A stretch of DNA of 22,580 bases from JBOHBN01 sp050698355 (GCA_050698355.1 JBOHBN010000229.1:1-22580), one strand, 5' to 3'. Shown: positions 1-7,560, numbered from the stretch's first letter. Translations and numbers: made by a program. Notes: generated by a model from the letters alone, not told the origin.

Positions 1-95
1 CCAGCCCCTTTGAACTGCGAGAACTATGTTTTCCGACCCAGCGAGGCTGGCCGAGAGCTGACCAGGTCGAGCTCGCCCGCTCGCCCCTCCGGCAC

Positions 96-123
96 TTGAC
101 GGGTACGTCAGTAAGTGTATACT
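96..123 (+). promoter_or_regulatory. Sigma-70-type promoter of the ArsR/SRPBCC operon
   Basis: TTGACG at 96-101 and TATACT at 118-123 are separated by 16 bp, a near-consensus housekeeping promoter. The expected transcription start is about 130, placing the mRNA 5' end one or two bases before the GTG codon at 132, so the message may be leaderless. The TTG at 96, the longest possible start for the downstream gene, is the -35 box itself and therefore probably not a start codon. Seen in sequence; promoter activity is inferred. Confidence 0.6.
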
Positions 124-144
124 TACCGTTCGTGGACACTTACC
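111..144. promoter_or_regulatory. Probable ArsR-family autoregulatory operator (repeated GTAAGT half-sites)
   Basis: GTAAGT (111-116) and ACTTAC (121-126) form an inverted repeat with a 4-bp spacer that covers the -10 box. A further ACTTACC copy lies at 138-144, 17 bp after the first ACTTACC, just inside the gene if GTG 132 is the start. Winged-helix ArsR repressors usually bind such imperfect palindromes at their own promoter, so this is the natural site for autorepression. Binding is inferred. Confidence 0.55.
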
Positions 145-452
145 ATTCCGATGCATGGGCGGCGTTGGGAGACAGGACCCGTCGCACCATCGTCGAGTGC
201 CTGGCGGACCGGCCGCGCGCGGTTGGTGAGCTCGCCGACGCGCTGCCGATCAGCCGGCCGGCGGTGTCCCAGCACCTGAAGGTGCTCAAGGACGCGGGCC
301 TGGTCGCCGAGCATGCGGTCGGCACCCGCCGCATCTACCGGCTCAACCCTGCCGGTGTGGGGGCGCTGCGCGATCAGCTCGACACCTACTGGAGTCGCGC
401 GTTGACCCGCTTCCAGGAGGCTGTCGAGGAAGGACCAGAGGAGCAATCATGA
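132..452 (+). CDS. ArsR/SmtB-family winged-helix transcriptional repressor
   Basis: From GTG 132 this encodes a 106-residue DNA-binding regulator. It opens with the family's W-x-x-L-x-D-x-T-R-R signature (about residues 9-18), and residues about 31-60 form the helix-turn-helix, with recognition helix around SRPAVSQHLKVLKDAGLV; a wing follows (GTRRIYRL). There are no cysteine clusters of the metal-sensing type, so it belongs to the effector-unknown PadR-like/ArsR group often paired with SRPBCC proteins. The start at 132 is preferred over TTG 96 because the latter lies in the -35 box. Its stop overlaps the next start (ATGA, 449-452), so the two genes are co-transcribed and translationally coupled. 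The upstream inverted repeats suggest self-repression. The ligand is unknown. Confidence 0.9.
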   Translation: MDTYHSDAWAALGDRTRRTIVECLADRPRAVGELADALPISRPAVSQHLKVLKDAGLVAEHAVGTRRIYRLNPAGVGALRDQLDTYWSRALTRFQEAVEEGPEEQS

Positions 453-931
453 CCGAAGCCGTGGTCAGCCAGGTTCACAAGCAGATCGTCGTCGACGCCC
501 CGGTCGAACGGGCGTTCAGGGTATTCACCGAGCGGTTCGGCGACTTCAAGCCGCCCGAGCACAACCTGCTCGGGGCTCCGATCGCCGAGACGGTGTTCGA
601 GCCACGCGTCGGCGGCCACATCTACGACCGTGGCGCTGACGGCAGCGAGTGCCGCTGGGCACGGGTGCTCGTCTACGAGCCGCCCGAGCGCGTGGTGTTC
701 AGCTGGGACATCGACCCGCAGTGGCGGATCGAGACCAACCCGGAGAACACGAGCGAGGTCGAGGTGAGGTTCGTCGCCGAGACGCCGCAGCGTACCCGGG
801 TCGAGCTCGAACACCGCAACCTCGACCGGCACGGTCCGGGTTGGCCCTTTGTCGGCGAGGCCGTCTCGAGTGACGGCGGCTGGCCGCTGTACCTGGCCCG
901 GTACGCCGCCCTGTTCGCTCCCGGCAGCTGA
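449..931 (+). CDS. SRPBCC/AHSA1-family protein (START-like hydrophobic pocket)
   Basis: A 160-residue cytosolic protein of the Bet v1-like/AHSA1 (activator of Hsp90 ATPase homologue) fold. Typical family features are an early strand with PVERAFRVFTERFGDF, a central W-A-R-V-L-V-Y-E-P-P-x-R-V-V-F-S-W-D block (about residues 70-87) and a C-terminal amphipathic helix ending near YLARYAALF. Proteins of this group bind hydrophobic ligands and are common in ArsR-SRPBCC pairs in actinobacteria, where the regulator likely controls its partner. ATG 449 overlaps the regulator's stop by 4 bp. It converges on the amidase gene with a 64-bp spacer that has only a weak short hairpin (951-961). The substrate or ligand cannot be told from sequence. 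Confidence 0.85.
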   Translation: MTEAVVSQVHKQIVVDAPVERAFRVFTERFGDFKPPEHNLLGAPIAETVFEPRVGGHIYDRGADGSECRWARVLVYEPPERVVFSWDIDPQWRIETNPENTSEVEVRFVAETPQRTRVELEHRNLDRHGPGWPFVGEAVSSDGGWPLYLARYAALFAPGS

Positions 932-995
932 ACCCTCGACAGGAACCGTACCCGACGGGTTGCGGCGTGGTCCACGTCGCAGGCGGTTGTCGTTG

Positions 996-2408
996 CTACG
1001 CGCGGATGGTCGGGCGCTGGCCGTTCAGAGGGTTGCAGCGTTCGTAGGCTGCGGCGACGTTGAGAGCGGTCTGTTCCCGTCCTGCTGGGGCGATGATCTG
1101 CATGCCGACGGGGAGGCCGTCGACCAGCCCGCACGGGACGGACAGCGACGGGAGGCCGACGAGGTTTGCCGGGCCGAGCAGCCGGATGAGGTTGTCGATG
1201 ACGTCGACCTGCCGGCCGTCGAGCTCGGTGGTCTGGTCGCCGATGTGCGGCACCTTGATCGGTACGGTTGGGCCGATGATGGCATCAACCTGCGTGAATG
1301 TGCGGGCAACGTCGTCCTTGATGAGCTGGCGAACCTGCTGGGCGCGTAGGTAGTCGACGGCTGTGGGTAGCGCGCCGCACTCGAGGAGGAGCCGCACGTC
1401 GTCGCCGTAGTCCTGGGGGCGGGTGCGCAGCTGGTGATGGTGGACGGTCGTGGTTTCGGCGGTGTCGATGATGGTCAGGGCGTACCGGCAGTCCTTGAGG
1501 CTGGGGATCTGGATCGGCTGGATGCGGGCACCCATGTCGCGGAGCTGGTCGAGGGCGGCACGGACGAGACGTTCGACGTCGGGGTCGATGTCTGTGAAGT
1601 AGAAGTCTTCCGCGATCCCGATGACGAGGCCCTCGATGCTTCGGGTGAGGTGGGCAGCGGTGCTTGTCGCTGGCGCGGGGAGCGTCGACGGGTCCTGGGT
1701 GTCGGCGCCGCTGATGGCGTCGAGGAGGATGGCGAGGTCCTCCACATGGCTGGCGATCGGGCCGACGGTGTCGAGGGTCCAGGCTTCGGGGAAGCACCCG
1801 TAGCGGCTGACGCGACCGTAGGTGGGTTTGAGGCCTGGAACGCCGCACATGGCGGCGGGAATGCGGATCGAGCCGGAGGTGTCAGATCCGAGGGTGGCCG
1901 GGACGGTTCCGGTGGCGACCGCGACGGCCGAGCCGCCGCTCGACCCGCCGGGGATACGTCCGGGGTCCCACGGGTTGCAGCAGGTGCCGAAATGGGGGTT
2001 GTCCGTCGTTCCGCCGAGCGCATACTCGTGCATGTTCGTCTTGCCGACGATGATGGCGCCGGCATCGAGAAGGCGCTGTACGGCGGTCGCGGTGTAATCG
2101 GGTACGAAGTCGCGGTGGATCTTCGACCCCATCGTGGTGCGCTGGCCCGCCACATAGAGGTTGTCCTTGACGGCGAGTGGAACGCCGTGCAGGGGCCCGC
2201 GCCAGGATCCGCGGTGCATTTCGGCCTCCATCTGCCTGGCACGGTCGATCGCACCGTCGTGGTCGATGAGGATGAAGGCGTGGAGGAGGTCTTCGTTGCG
2301 TTGTGCGGCGTCGAGCGCTTGCTGGGTCAGTTCGACGGGGGAGAGCTCGCGATCGCGTAGCTGCTTCCCAAGTTGGCCGATGGATGGGAATGCGGGTAGA
2401 TCAGTCAT
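996..2408 (-). CDS. Amidase-signature family hydrolase
   Basis: A 470-residue amidase-signature (AS) enzyme that hydrolyses a carbon-nitrogen amide bond. The Ser-cisSer-Lys triad is intact: Lys81 in AVKDN, Ser156 in the glycine/serine-rich GGSSGGS loop and nucleophile Ser180 in DTSGSIR, followed by the family's PGLKPTYGRVS segment. Length matches GatA-like and AtzF/AtzE-like members. No gatB or gatC lies nearby, so a tRNA amidotransferase role is unlikely; a catabolic amidase is favoured. It is the last gene of a minus-strand operon with an APC permease and a 60-residue protein whose stop it overlaps by 8 bp (2401-2408). The context suggests degradation of an imported amide, amine or amino-acid derivative; the actual substrate is unknown. 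Confidence 0.9.
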   Translation of the reverse strand: MTDLPAFPSIGQLGKQLRDRELSPVELTQQALDAAQRNEDLLHAFILIDHDGAIDRARQMEAEMHRGSWRGPLHGVPLAVKDNLYVAGQRTTMGSKIHRDFVPDYTATAVQRLLDAGAIIVGKTNMHEYALGGTTDNPHFGTCCNPWDPGRIPGGSSGGSAVAVATGTVPATLGSDTSGSIRIPAAMCGVPGLKPTYGRVSRYGCFPEAWTLDTVGPIASHVEDLAILLDAISGADTQDPSTLPAPATSTAAHLTRSIEGLVIGIAEDFYFTDIDPDVERLVRAALDQLRDMGARIQPIQIPSLKDCRYALTIIDTAETTTVHHHQLRTRPQDYGDDVRLLLECGALPTAVDYLRAQQVRQLIKDDVARTFTQVDAIIGPTVPIKVPHIGDQTTELDGRQVDVIDNLIRLLGPANLVGLPSLSVPCGLVDGLPVGMQIIAPAGREQTALNVAAAYERCNPLNGQRPTIRA

Positions 2409-2583
2409 CGGCTGGTCCGGTGGCGCGGTAGGTGACCGCGATCTCGGCCGGGCCGGACGCGGCAGGGTCGAGGGTGTCGGAGAGGGCGGTCAGCTCGTCC
2501 CAGTACTGCTTCAGGAGTGGGTAGGAGTCGTCGGAGATGTTCGGGTAGCGCGACTGCAGGATCGCGCGTACATCGTCAGCCAT
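2401..2583 (-). CDS. Small conserved-position protein between permease and amidase, unknown function
   Basis: A 60-residue acidic protein, mostly predicted helix at the N-terminus (DDVRAILQSRYPNISDD, then LLKQYWDELTALSDTLD) with a strand-like tail containing IAVTYRA. GAGGAG lies about 10 nt before its ATG, and its 3' end overlaps the amidase start by 8 bp, both arguing for real translation. I do not recognise a domain. By position it resembles the small accessory subunits of other amidase-signature enzymes (GatC, AtzG), which stabilise the large subunit, but I see no clear sequence match to either. Assignment as a partner subunit is inference only. Confidence 0.65.
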   Translation of the reverse strand: MADDVRAILQSRYPNISDDSYPLLKQYWDELTALSDTLDPAASGPAEIAVTYRATGPADD

Positions 2584-2640
2584 GGCGCAGCGTCTCCTCT
2601 CTGCATCGGTTCTTCGCGGCTGGGTGGCGCGGTGTGTCGT

Positions 2641-4107
2641 CTAGGAGTTGGTCGGTGCCTGATCGGCGTCGGAGACCAGCGAGCTGATGTCACGGTTCTT
2701 GGGGCGAAGGTACAAGGCCCAGTAGATGAGCCCGAGAATGAACAGGCCCACGACGACGGCGATGTCAGCGTAGGACTGCTGCGATATGGCCAGCAGTGCG
2801 CCGAGGCCGGCGATGATCGGGGGCGCCGGCCACAGCGGCATCCGGAACGGGCGCGGTGAGTCGGGTTCGCGGATCCTGTGGACCAAAGCAGCGATGGCTA
2901 TAAAGACGTAGTTGGCGATGGTGAAGACGGACACGAAGGTGACGGCGGCCACCAGGGTCAGGGTGAGGCACAGCACGGTGGCGAGGAGCCCGACAAGCAG
3001 GGTGGACACCCATGGAGTCCCCGTCCTGTGGTGGACTTTGGCGAGCGCACCGCTGATGCGGTGCGGCCAGACTTCGTCTCGTCCGCTGGCCCAGAGGATG
3101 CGTGCGAACTGCAAGGTGATGGCCAGGCAGGCGTTGAAGAAGGCGATGATGGCGCCGACGACGACTATGGTCGCAGCCGTTTGCCCCCAGTGGGCGTTGA
3201 CGACGTACGTCAGGGGTGTGCCGGACTGGAGGTATGTGTGCAGGTCGGGAGCGCCGATCGCGGAGGCGATGAACGCACCGACTTCAAGAGCTATGCCGAC
3301 AAGGCATGAGAAAAGCACGGCCTTACCGACGGTACGGGCACGTCCGGCCGTCTCCTCGGCGAAGGCGATCGCGGCGTCGTAACCGTTGACGGATTGCATA
3401 GCGATCGCGACGGCGGCGATGACGACGCCGGCGCCGAAGGAGGTGAGCTGGCCGTCGACGACACCTACGGGGTGGGTGAAGGTCGATATCGGCTGGCTGA
3501 CGTTGCTGTAGCCGGCGATGGCGATGACGACGATGACCACCATCTCCAAGACCAGGAAGATGCCGGTCATGATCGCGTTCGCCTGGATCTTCAGCAGCGC
3601 CAGGCCGGTGACGACGAGCATCGCCACGGCGGACCAGATGCTGACGTTCAACGACGGGTTGAGCGAGTGCAGGTAGGTGCCGATGCCCAAGGCGATGCTG
3701 GCGGGAAGGAAGACAGCCTGCACGATGTAACCGACGAGCGACAGGAACGCGGTGTGCTGCCCCAGGACGCGTCCGACGATGGAGTAGATGCCACCCGAGA
3801 GCGGGAACACGGAGCCGAGTTCGGCCATGCACAGCGCCACCATGACTGCCAAGGCGGCGCCGATGAGGTACGCGATAACCGAACCCGTACCGGCGACTGA
3901 GACCACCGCGATGCCGACGACCAGGAGCGAGCCTGCGGGCGTGATGTCGGAGAGGGTCAGCGCAATGTTCCCGCGGAGCGACAGGCGGCGGTCGAAGCTA
4001 CCGGTGTAGCCGAGCGCGTTGAGGCGCTCCTCGCTGGTGACCTGGCGTTCCAACTGTCGGTCTGGGTGGCGCCTGTCGCCGCGGGACCGTCTGCCGGTGT
4101 TGTCCAC
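2641..4107 (-). CDS. APC-superfamily amino acid/amine permease
   Basis: A 488-residue inner-membrane transporter with about 12 hydrophobic segments after a polar, charged N-terminal tail of some 45 residues. The first helix carries the family's D-I-T-P-A-G-S-L-L motif and helix 2 reaches M-A-E-L-G-S-V-F-P-L-S-G-G-I-Y, typical of LeuT-fold APC permeases (AAT/APA-like). It probably imports an amino acid, amine or related solute by proton or ion symport. It is the first gene of the operon with the small protein and the amidase, 57 bp upstream of the former, suggesting the permease supplies the amidase substrate. The long N-terminal extension has no good ribosome-binding site, so an internal start is possible. 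Confidence 0.88.
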   Translation of the reverse strand: MDNTGRRSRGDRRHPDRQLERQVTSEERLNALGYTGSFDRRLSLRGNIALTLSDITPAGSLLVVGIAVVSVAGTGSVIAYLIGAALAVMVALCMAELGSVFPLSGGIYSIVGRVLGQHTAFLSLVGYIVQAVFLPASIALGIGTYLHSLNPSLNVSIWSAVAMLVVTGLALLKIQANAIMTGIFLVLEMVVIVVIAIAGYSNVSQPISTFTHPVGVVDGQLTSFGAGVVIAAVAIAMQSVNGYDAAIAFAEETAGRARTVGKAVLFSCLVGIALEVGAFIASAIGAPDLHTYLQSGTPLTYVVNAHWGQTAATIVVVGAIIAFFNACLAITLQFARILWASGRDEVWPHRISGALAKVHHRTGTPWVSTLLVGLLATVLCLTLTLVAAVTFVSVFTIANYVFIAIAALVHRIREPDSPRPFRMPLWPAPPIIAGLGALLAISQQSYADIAVVVGLFILGLIYWALYLRPKNRDISSLVSDADQAPTNS

Positions 4108-4147
4108 GATTTACTTCGCTCCCGTGCCTCGCCGGTCCTGGATCTCG

Positions 4148-4176
4148 ATCTTGAGCCCGGCGCCGACCGCGGTCAA
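4148..4176 (-). promoter_or_regulatory. Candidate sigma-70 promoter for the permease-amidase operon
   Basis: On the minus strand TTGACC (4176-4171) and CAAGAT (4153-4148) are spaced by exactly 17 bp, giving a start near 4141 and a leader of about 34 nt before the permease ATG. The 222-bp spacer 4108-4329 between the divergent permease and secreted-protein genes holds no other clear element. Based on matching to consensus only. Confidence 0.35.
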
Positions 4177-4329
4177 GGGCTGTTCTCCCAGAATTCAGGT
4201 CGGTGCGTCAGAACAGGGTCCGGCTTTCGCGTAACGCGGGTACCGTGTGCGTCGTTACCACTCCTGGTGGGTTCTGTCCTGCCTGTCGCGTCACAGGGAG
4301 TAGCGTGTCGTCACGGAAAGGGGACGCTC

Positions 4330-5088
4330 ATGCGATTCCGCCGGGTCGTTCTTGCCGGTGCCATGTCCGCATGCCTCGTCGGCGTGCTCGGTGCCGGCCA
4401 GGCTGCCGCCGCGACCGGCGGCTCCCACGACGGTCCTGGTGGGTCGTCCGGCCCGCTCGGCGGGCTCACCGACACGGTGCAGGGCCTGCTGGGCCAGGAC
4501 CAGCACGGTCGGGAGGCCACCGCCCCCGATCCGTCGCCGACGCCGTCGACGAGGTCCGACCCCTCCGGCCCGCTCTCCGGGCTCCTTCCCAGTGACCAGT
4601 CGTCGGACCCGCCGGGTGGTTCTCAAGGGTCCAGCCACTCGCACCACTCGACCGGTTCGCACGAATCGACGGACTCGGGCGTCGACGGCGGGGCGCTGCC
4701 GTTGATCAGCAGCCTCCCGCTGCCCGACCCCGGCGAGAACGTCCCGAATCATCTGTGCCTGCCCGAGCAGCTGCAGTCGGCCCTGCCGTCCAGCGTTCCC
4801 TCGTGCCTGAACCTCACCGTGTGCAAGCAGGGGCTCGTACGCGACCTGCAGGCGCTGCCGACCGTCAAGCTGAACGGCCTGGCGGAGTACGTGCAGAGGG
4901 TGCTCGGCGACCTGACGGCGTGCCTGACGTCGCTGGTGCCCGAGCTGCCGACAGCCGCGCCGACGCAGGCATCGGAGCCGCCGACCTCGCCGCAGTCTTC
5001 GCCACCGGAGGCGAGTTACGCGCCGGCTCCGCCGCCTTCCGCGCGTCCCGCGACTCCGGTGAAGCAGGAGCCGAACTTCACCGGGTGA
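4330..5088 (+). CDS. Secreted Pro/Ser/Gly-rich protein with four cysteines, unknown function
   Basis: ATG 4330 is chosen because GGAAAGGGGA sits just upstream and the product then begins with a classic signal peptide: RFRR, a hydrophobic core to about residue 22, and cleavage after AQAAA-type alanines near residue 27. The 252-residue product has a disordered Gly/Ser/His/Pro-rich linker (about 30-125), a compact central region of about 80 residues with four cysteines (contexts HLCLP, PSCLN, TVCKQ, TACLT) that could form two disulfides, and a Pro/Ala/Ser-rich tail of about 45 residues. No family is recognised. An L,D-transpeptidase gene starts 10 bp downstream, so a cell-envelope role is plausible but inferred. 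Confidence 0.75.
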   Translation: MRFRRVVLAGAMSACLVGVLGAGQAAAATGGSHDGPGGSSGPLGGLTDTVQGLLGQDQHGREATAPDPSPTPSTRSDPSGPLSGLLPSDQSSDPPGGSQGSSHSHHSTGSHESTDSGVDGGALPLISSLPLPDPGENVPNHLCLPEQLQSALPSSVPSCLNLTVCKQGLVRDLQALPTVKLNGLAEYVQRVLGDLTACLTSLVPELPTAAPTQASEPPTSPQSSPPEASYAPAPPPSARPATPVKQEPNFTG

Positions 5089-5098
5089 CCGGGCCACG

Positions 5099-5818
5099 AT
5101 GAGGTTCGAGAGTGCGCTCTGGCGAACGGGGCTCATCGCGGTCATCGTCGCCGTGGTGGCGGGCGTCGGTGCCGTCCTCGTCGACCCGCGCGACGACGCT
5201 GCGGCGCAGCAGGGCCTGCATGGCGCGCTCATCGCCACCGCCGACGCTCATCACGTACGCGTCTACCGGCACAAGCGCGCCAACCACGTCTGGAAGCGGT
5301 TGGACAACCCGAACTCGCAGGGCGCCCCGCTCGTGTTCCTGGTCAAGAAGCAGACCCCCCGCTGGCTCAAGGTGCTGCTGCCCGTCCGGCCGAACCACTC
5401 GGTCGGCTGGGTCCGCGCCAAGAAGGTGAAGCTCTCCAGGACCACCTACCGGGTGGACGTACGTCTGCACCGCCACCGTGCCGTGGTGCACCATGGCACC
5501 GAGAAGATCATGAGCGCGCCCGTGGCGGTGGGAAAGCACGCGACGCCGACCCCCACGGGACGCTTCTACATCACCTCGCTGCTCCAGCCGTCGAACCCGC
5601 ACGGAGCCTACGGACCGTACGCGTTCGGGCTGAGCGCGTACAGCGACGTGATCTTCCACTTCGGCGGCGGGCCCGGGCAGATCGGGCTGCACGGCACGGA
5701 CCAACCGAAACTGCTCGGCGAGAGCGTGAGCCACGGCTGCATCCGCCTCTCGAACAAGCACATCACCAAGCTCGCGCAACGGCTCCCACTCGGTACACCG
5801 GTGACCGTGCACGGCTGA
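5099..5818 (+). CDS. L,D-transpeptidase (YkuD domain), membrane-anchored
   Basis: A 239-residue extracytoplasmic enzyme with an uncleaved N-terminal membrane anchor (about residues 10-28). Residues about 48-110 look like an SH3-like or similar beta domain, and 120-238 form the YkuD catalytic domain. Active-site residues are visible: His198 in IGLHGT and the SHGCIRLS motif with His212 and nucleophile Cys214. Such enzymes form 3-3 cross-links in peptidoglycan or attach proteins to it, and are numerous in actinobacteria. The gene follows the secreted Pro/Ser-rich protein with a 10-bp gap, implying one transcript. A short hairpin (AGCCCG, 4-nt loop, CGGGCT; 5830-5845) lies after the stop. Confidence 0.92.
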   Translation: MRFESALWRTGLIAVIVAVVAGVGAVLVDPRDDAAAQQGLHGALIATADAHHVRVYRHKRANHVWKRLDNPNSQGAPLVFLVKKQTPRWLKVLLPVRPNHSVGWVRAKKVKLSRTTYRVDVRLHRHRAVVHHGTEKIMSAPVAVGKHATPTPTGRFYITSLLQPSNPHGAYGPYAFGLSAYSDVIFHFGGGPGQIGLHGTDQPKLLGESVSHGCIRLSNKHITKLAQRLPLGTPVTVHG

Positions 5819-5829
5819 CTGCCGGCCGC

Positions 5830-5845
5830 AGCCCGCACCCGGGCT
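5830..5845 (+). terminator. Weak hairpin after the L,D-transpeptidase gene
   Basis: AGCCCG (5830-5835) pairs with CGGGCT (5840-5845) around CACC. There are only six base pairs and no T-tract, so it could be a weak terminator or incidental in GC-rich DNA. Confidence 0.25.
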
Positions 5846-5891
5846 AGGCTTCATCCGTGAGGTCCCCGACGGCATCGACGGAGCTGACGCT

Positions 5892-6701
5892 GTGAGCGCC
5901 GCGACGTGGGGACTCCTGGCCGCGGTCTTCGTCGCGACGGTCGTCGAGATGGTCGAGGCGACCACCATCGTCATGGCGATGGGCCTCACCCGCGGGTGGC
6001 GTTCGGCGCTGGCTGGTACCGCCGCGGCGATGGGGCTCCTCGCCGTTGTGACGGGTATCGCGGGTTACGCGCTCGCGACATGGCTCCCCGAGTCCGCACT
6101 CCAGCTCTGCATCGGCGGGCTCCTGTTGATCTTCGGGCTGCAGTGGCTGCGCAAGGCGATCCTCCGCTCGTCCGGACGCAAGGCGCTGCACGACGAGGAC
6201 GAGATCTACGCCGCACAGACGGCGATCGCGCGCGACGCGGCGGCAGGAAGCGGCCGGATCGACACGTTCTCCTTCATGGTCTGTCTCAAGGGCGTGTTCC
6301 TCGAAGGCATGGAGATCGTCTTCATCATCATCACCTTCGGCCTGAACGCGGGGAACATCCCGGTCGCGGTGTACGGGGCGGCGGCTGCCGTGGTCTTCGT
6401 CCTCGCGATCGCGGTCGTGACCCGCGGGCCGCTGTCGATGATTCCGGAGAACCTGCTCAAGTACGGCGTCGGCCTGCTGCTTGCCAGCTTCGGTACGTAC
6501 TGGTCCGTCGAGGGCCTGGGCGTGTTCAGCGAGAGTCACGCGAGCCTCGCCTGGCCGGGTCACGACCTCGCCATCCTCGGCCTGCTGGCGGCATGGTTCC
6601 TGCTCAGCCGCGTCCTCATCGTGGCGCTGAGGGCGCGCGACCGCGATCACCCGCGGCGCCGGCTCGCTGTCCGCAAGCCGGTCGAGGAGGGCTCGACGTG
6701 A
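5892..6701 (+). CDS. Polytopic membrane protein of the COG4280 type, putative cation transporter
   Basis: A 269-residue integral membrane protein with about seven hydrophobic segments in two similar halves around a polar cytosolic loop (about residues 88-124). Each half carries an acidic E-x-x-E motif in a helix: Glu19/Glu22 (VEMVEA) and Glu138/Glu141 (LEGMEI), plus Glu186 in IPENLLKYG. Paired acidic motifs in inverted repeats are a hallmark of cation permeases such as Ftr1 (R-E-G-L-E) and Gdt1/UPF0016 (E-x-G-D), but the exact signatures of those families are not met, so ion transport is inference. GTG 5892 has GGAG (5880-5883) eight bases upstream. The stop overlaps the next gene (GTGA, 6698-6701). 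Confidence 0.75.
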   Translation: MSAATWGLLAAVFVATVVEMVEATTIVMAMGLTRGWRSALAGTAAAMGLLAVVTGIAGYALATWLPESALQLCIGGLLLIFGLQWLRKAILRSSGRKALHDEDEIYAAQTAIARDAAAGSGRIDTFSFMVCLKGVFLEGMEIVFIIITFGLNAGNIPVAVYGAAAAVVFVLAIAVVTRGPLSMIPENLLKYGVGLLLASFGTYWSVEGLGVFSESHASLAWPGHDLAILGLLAAWFLLSRVLIVALRARDRDHPRRRLAVRKPVEEGST

Positions 6702-6913
6702 GGCTGCTCGCGGCGGTCGGCCGCTTCTGGTACGACTTCATCATCGGCGACGACTGGAAGATCGCGGTGACGGTCGTCGCCGCCCTGCTCGTCACCGTCG
6801 CGGTGCTGCTCGCGACGCCGCTCGACGATGCCCTTGTGGCCGTCGTCGCCGGTGTCCTCCTCCTCGGTGGGTTCGCGCTGAGCGTCGCGGTCGACGTCCG
6901 AAGGCACCGGTGA
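6698..6913 (+). CDS. Small two-helix membrane protein coupled to the COG4280-type transporter
   Basis: From GTG 6698, overlapping the previous stop by 4 bp, this encodes 71 residues: a short amphipathic N-terminus (LLAAVGRFWYDFIIGDDWK) followed by two hydrophobic segments (about 21-40 and 44-63) and a basic tail DVRRHR. The motif WYDFIIGDDW at the N-terminus precedes the first helix. The tight coupling implies a partner or accessory subunit of the upstream membrane protein. The neighbouring VOC gene converges on it with a 13-bp spacer. No known function. Confidence 0.75.
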   Translation: MRLLAAVGRFWYDFIIGDDWKIAVTVVAALLVTVAVLLATPLDDALVAVVAGVLLLGGFALSVAVDVRRHR

Positions 6914-6926
6914 CGACGGCACCCGA

Positions 6927-7331
6927 TCACTGCTCCAGCGCGGCCGGGTCCATGTACATGAGCTCCCACAGGTGCCCGTCGATGTCCTGGAAGCTCCAGC
7001 CGTACATCGGGCCCTCGTCGATCGGGTCGTTCGACGCCGTGCCGCCGGCGGCGAGTGCCTTGTGTACGAGGTCGTCGACCTCGTCGCGACTGTTCGCGGA
7101 CACGGCGACGATGGCCTCGTTGTGCGTGGCGGTATCGGCGATCTGCTTCTTGACGAAGGTCTTGTAGAAGTCCTCCACGAGCAACATCACGTACGCGTCG
7201 TCGCTGATCACCATGGCGGTGGCCTTGTCGTCGGTGAACTGCGCGTTGAACTCGAAACCCAGCTTGGTGAAGAACTCGACGGACTTGGCCAGGTTCTTGA
7301 CCGGCAGGTTGACGAAGATCATGCGGGCCAT
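6927..7331 (-). CDS. VOC-superfamily (glyoxalase/bleomycin-resistance-like) protein
   Basis: A 134-residue cytosolic protein with two beta-alpha-beta-beta-beta units. The first unit begins MIFVNLPVKNLAKSVEFFTKLGF and the second ends GWSFQDIDGHLWELMYMD, with the metal-ligand-type Glu in HLWEL. It resembles the PhnB/glyoxalase-like group whose members isomerise, degrade or bind small molecules; the substrate is unknown. ATG 7331 is preferred over ATG 7340 because the GAGGAG ribosome-binding site (7346-7341) directly abuts the latter but lies 9 nt from the former. It is divergent from the sigma-factor gene across a 240-bp spacer with no clear operator. Confidence 0.85.
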   Translation of the reverse strand: MARMIFVNLPVKNLAKSVEFFTKLGFEFNAQFTDDKATAMVISDDAYVMLLVEDFYKTFVKKQIADTATHNEAIVAVSANSRDEVDDLVHKALAAGGTASNDPIDEGPMYGWSFQDIDGHLWELMYMDPAALEQ

Positions 7332-7340
7332 TGCGGTCAT

Positions 7341-7346
7341 CTCCTC
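7341..7346 (-). promoter_or_regulatory. Ribosome-binding site deciding the VOC gene start
   Basis: GAGGAG on the minus strand touches ATG 7340 with no spacing but is 9 nt from ATG 7331, so it supports the downstream start. Confidence 0.6.
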
Positions 7347-7560
7347 TACGGTGTGGTCTTTGCTCGCGGCTGCCGCTATACCCGTTCAGACCGGGGGAGC
7401 GGCGAGAAGTCATCGCTGGACGCCGGACCGATGAGTTTTCTCCCCCGCGCGAGTCGGCCCACAGTGAACGCACGGTTCGAGACGTCGAGGAGAGCGGAGC
7501 CGATCATGGCTGGGACCACCTTGCTGTCGCTGGGGTCCCTTACAGTTGGCCCAACGACGA

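Noticed and set aside
96..131. TTG 96 as start of the ArsR gene, adding 12 residues
   Set aside because: The TTG is the first half of a -35 box and the added sequence crosses the -10 and operator; GTG 132 gives the normal family N-terminus.
1434..2360. Open frame of 308 codons opposite the amidase
   Set aside because: Shadow frame; the amidase on the minus strand has an intact catalytic triad.
996..2408. GatA subunit of tRNA amidotransferase
   Set aside because: No gatB or gatC is nearby, and the operon has a permease instead.
5857..5895. 12-codon leader peptide (GTG 5857) ending in GTGA at the COG4280-type start
   Set aside because: Starts near a possible -10 (TAGGCT 5845-5850), but there is no ribosome-binding site and no matching -35; too short to support.
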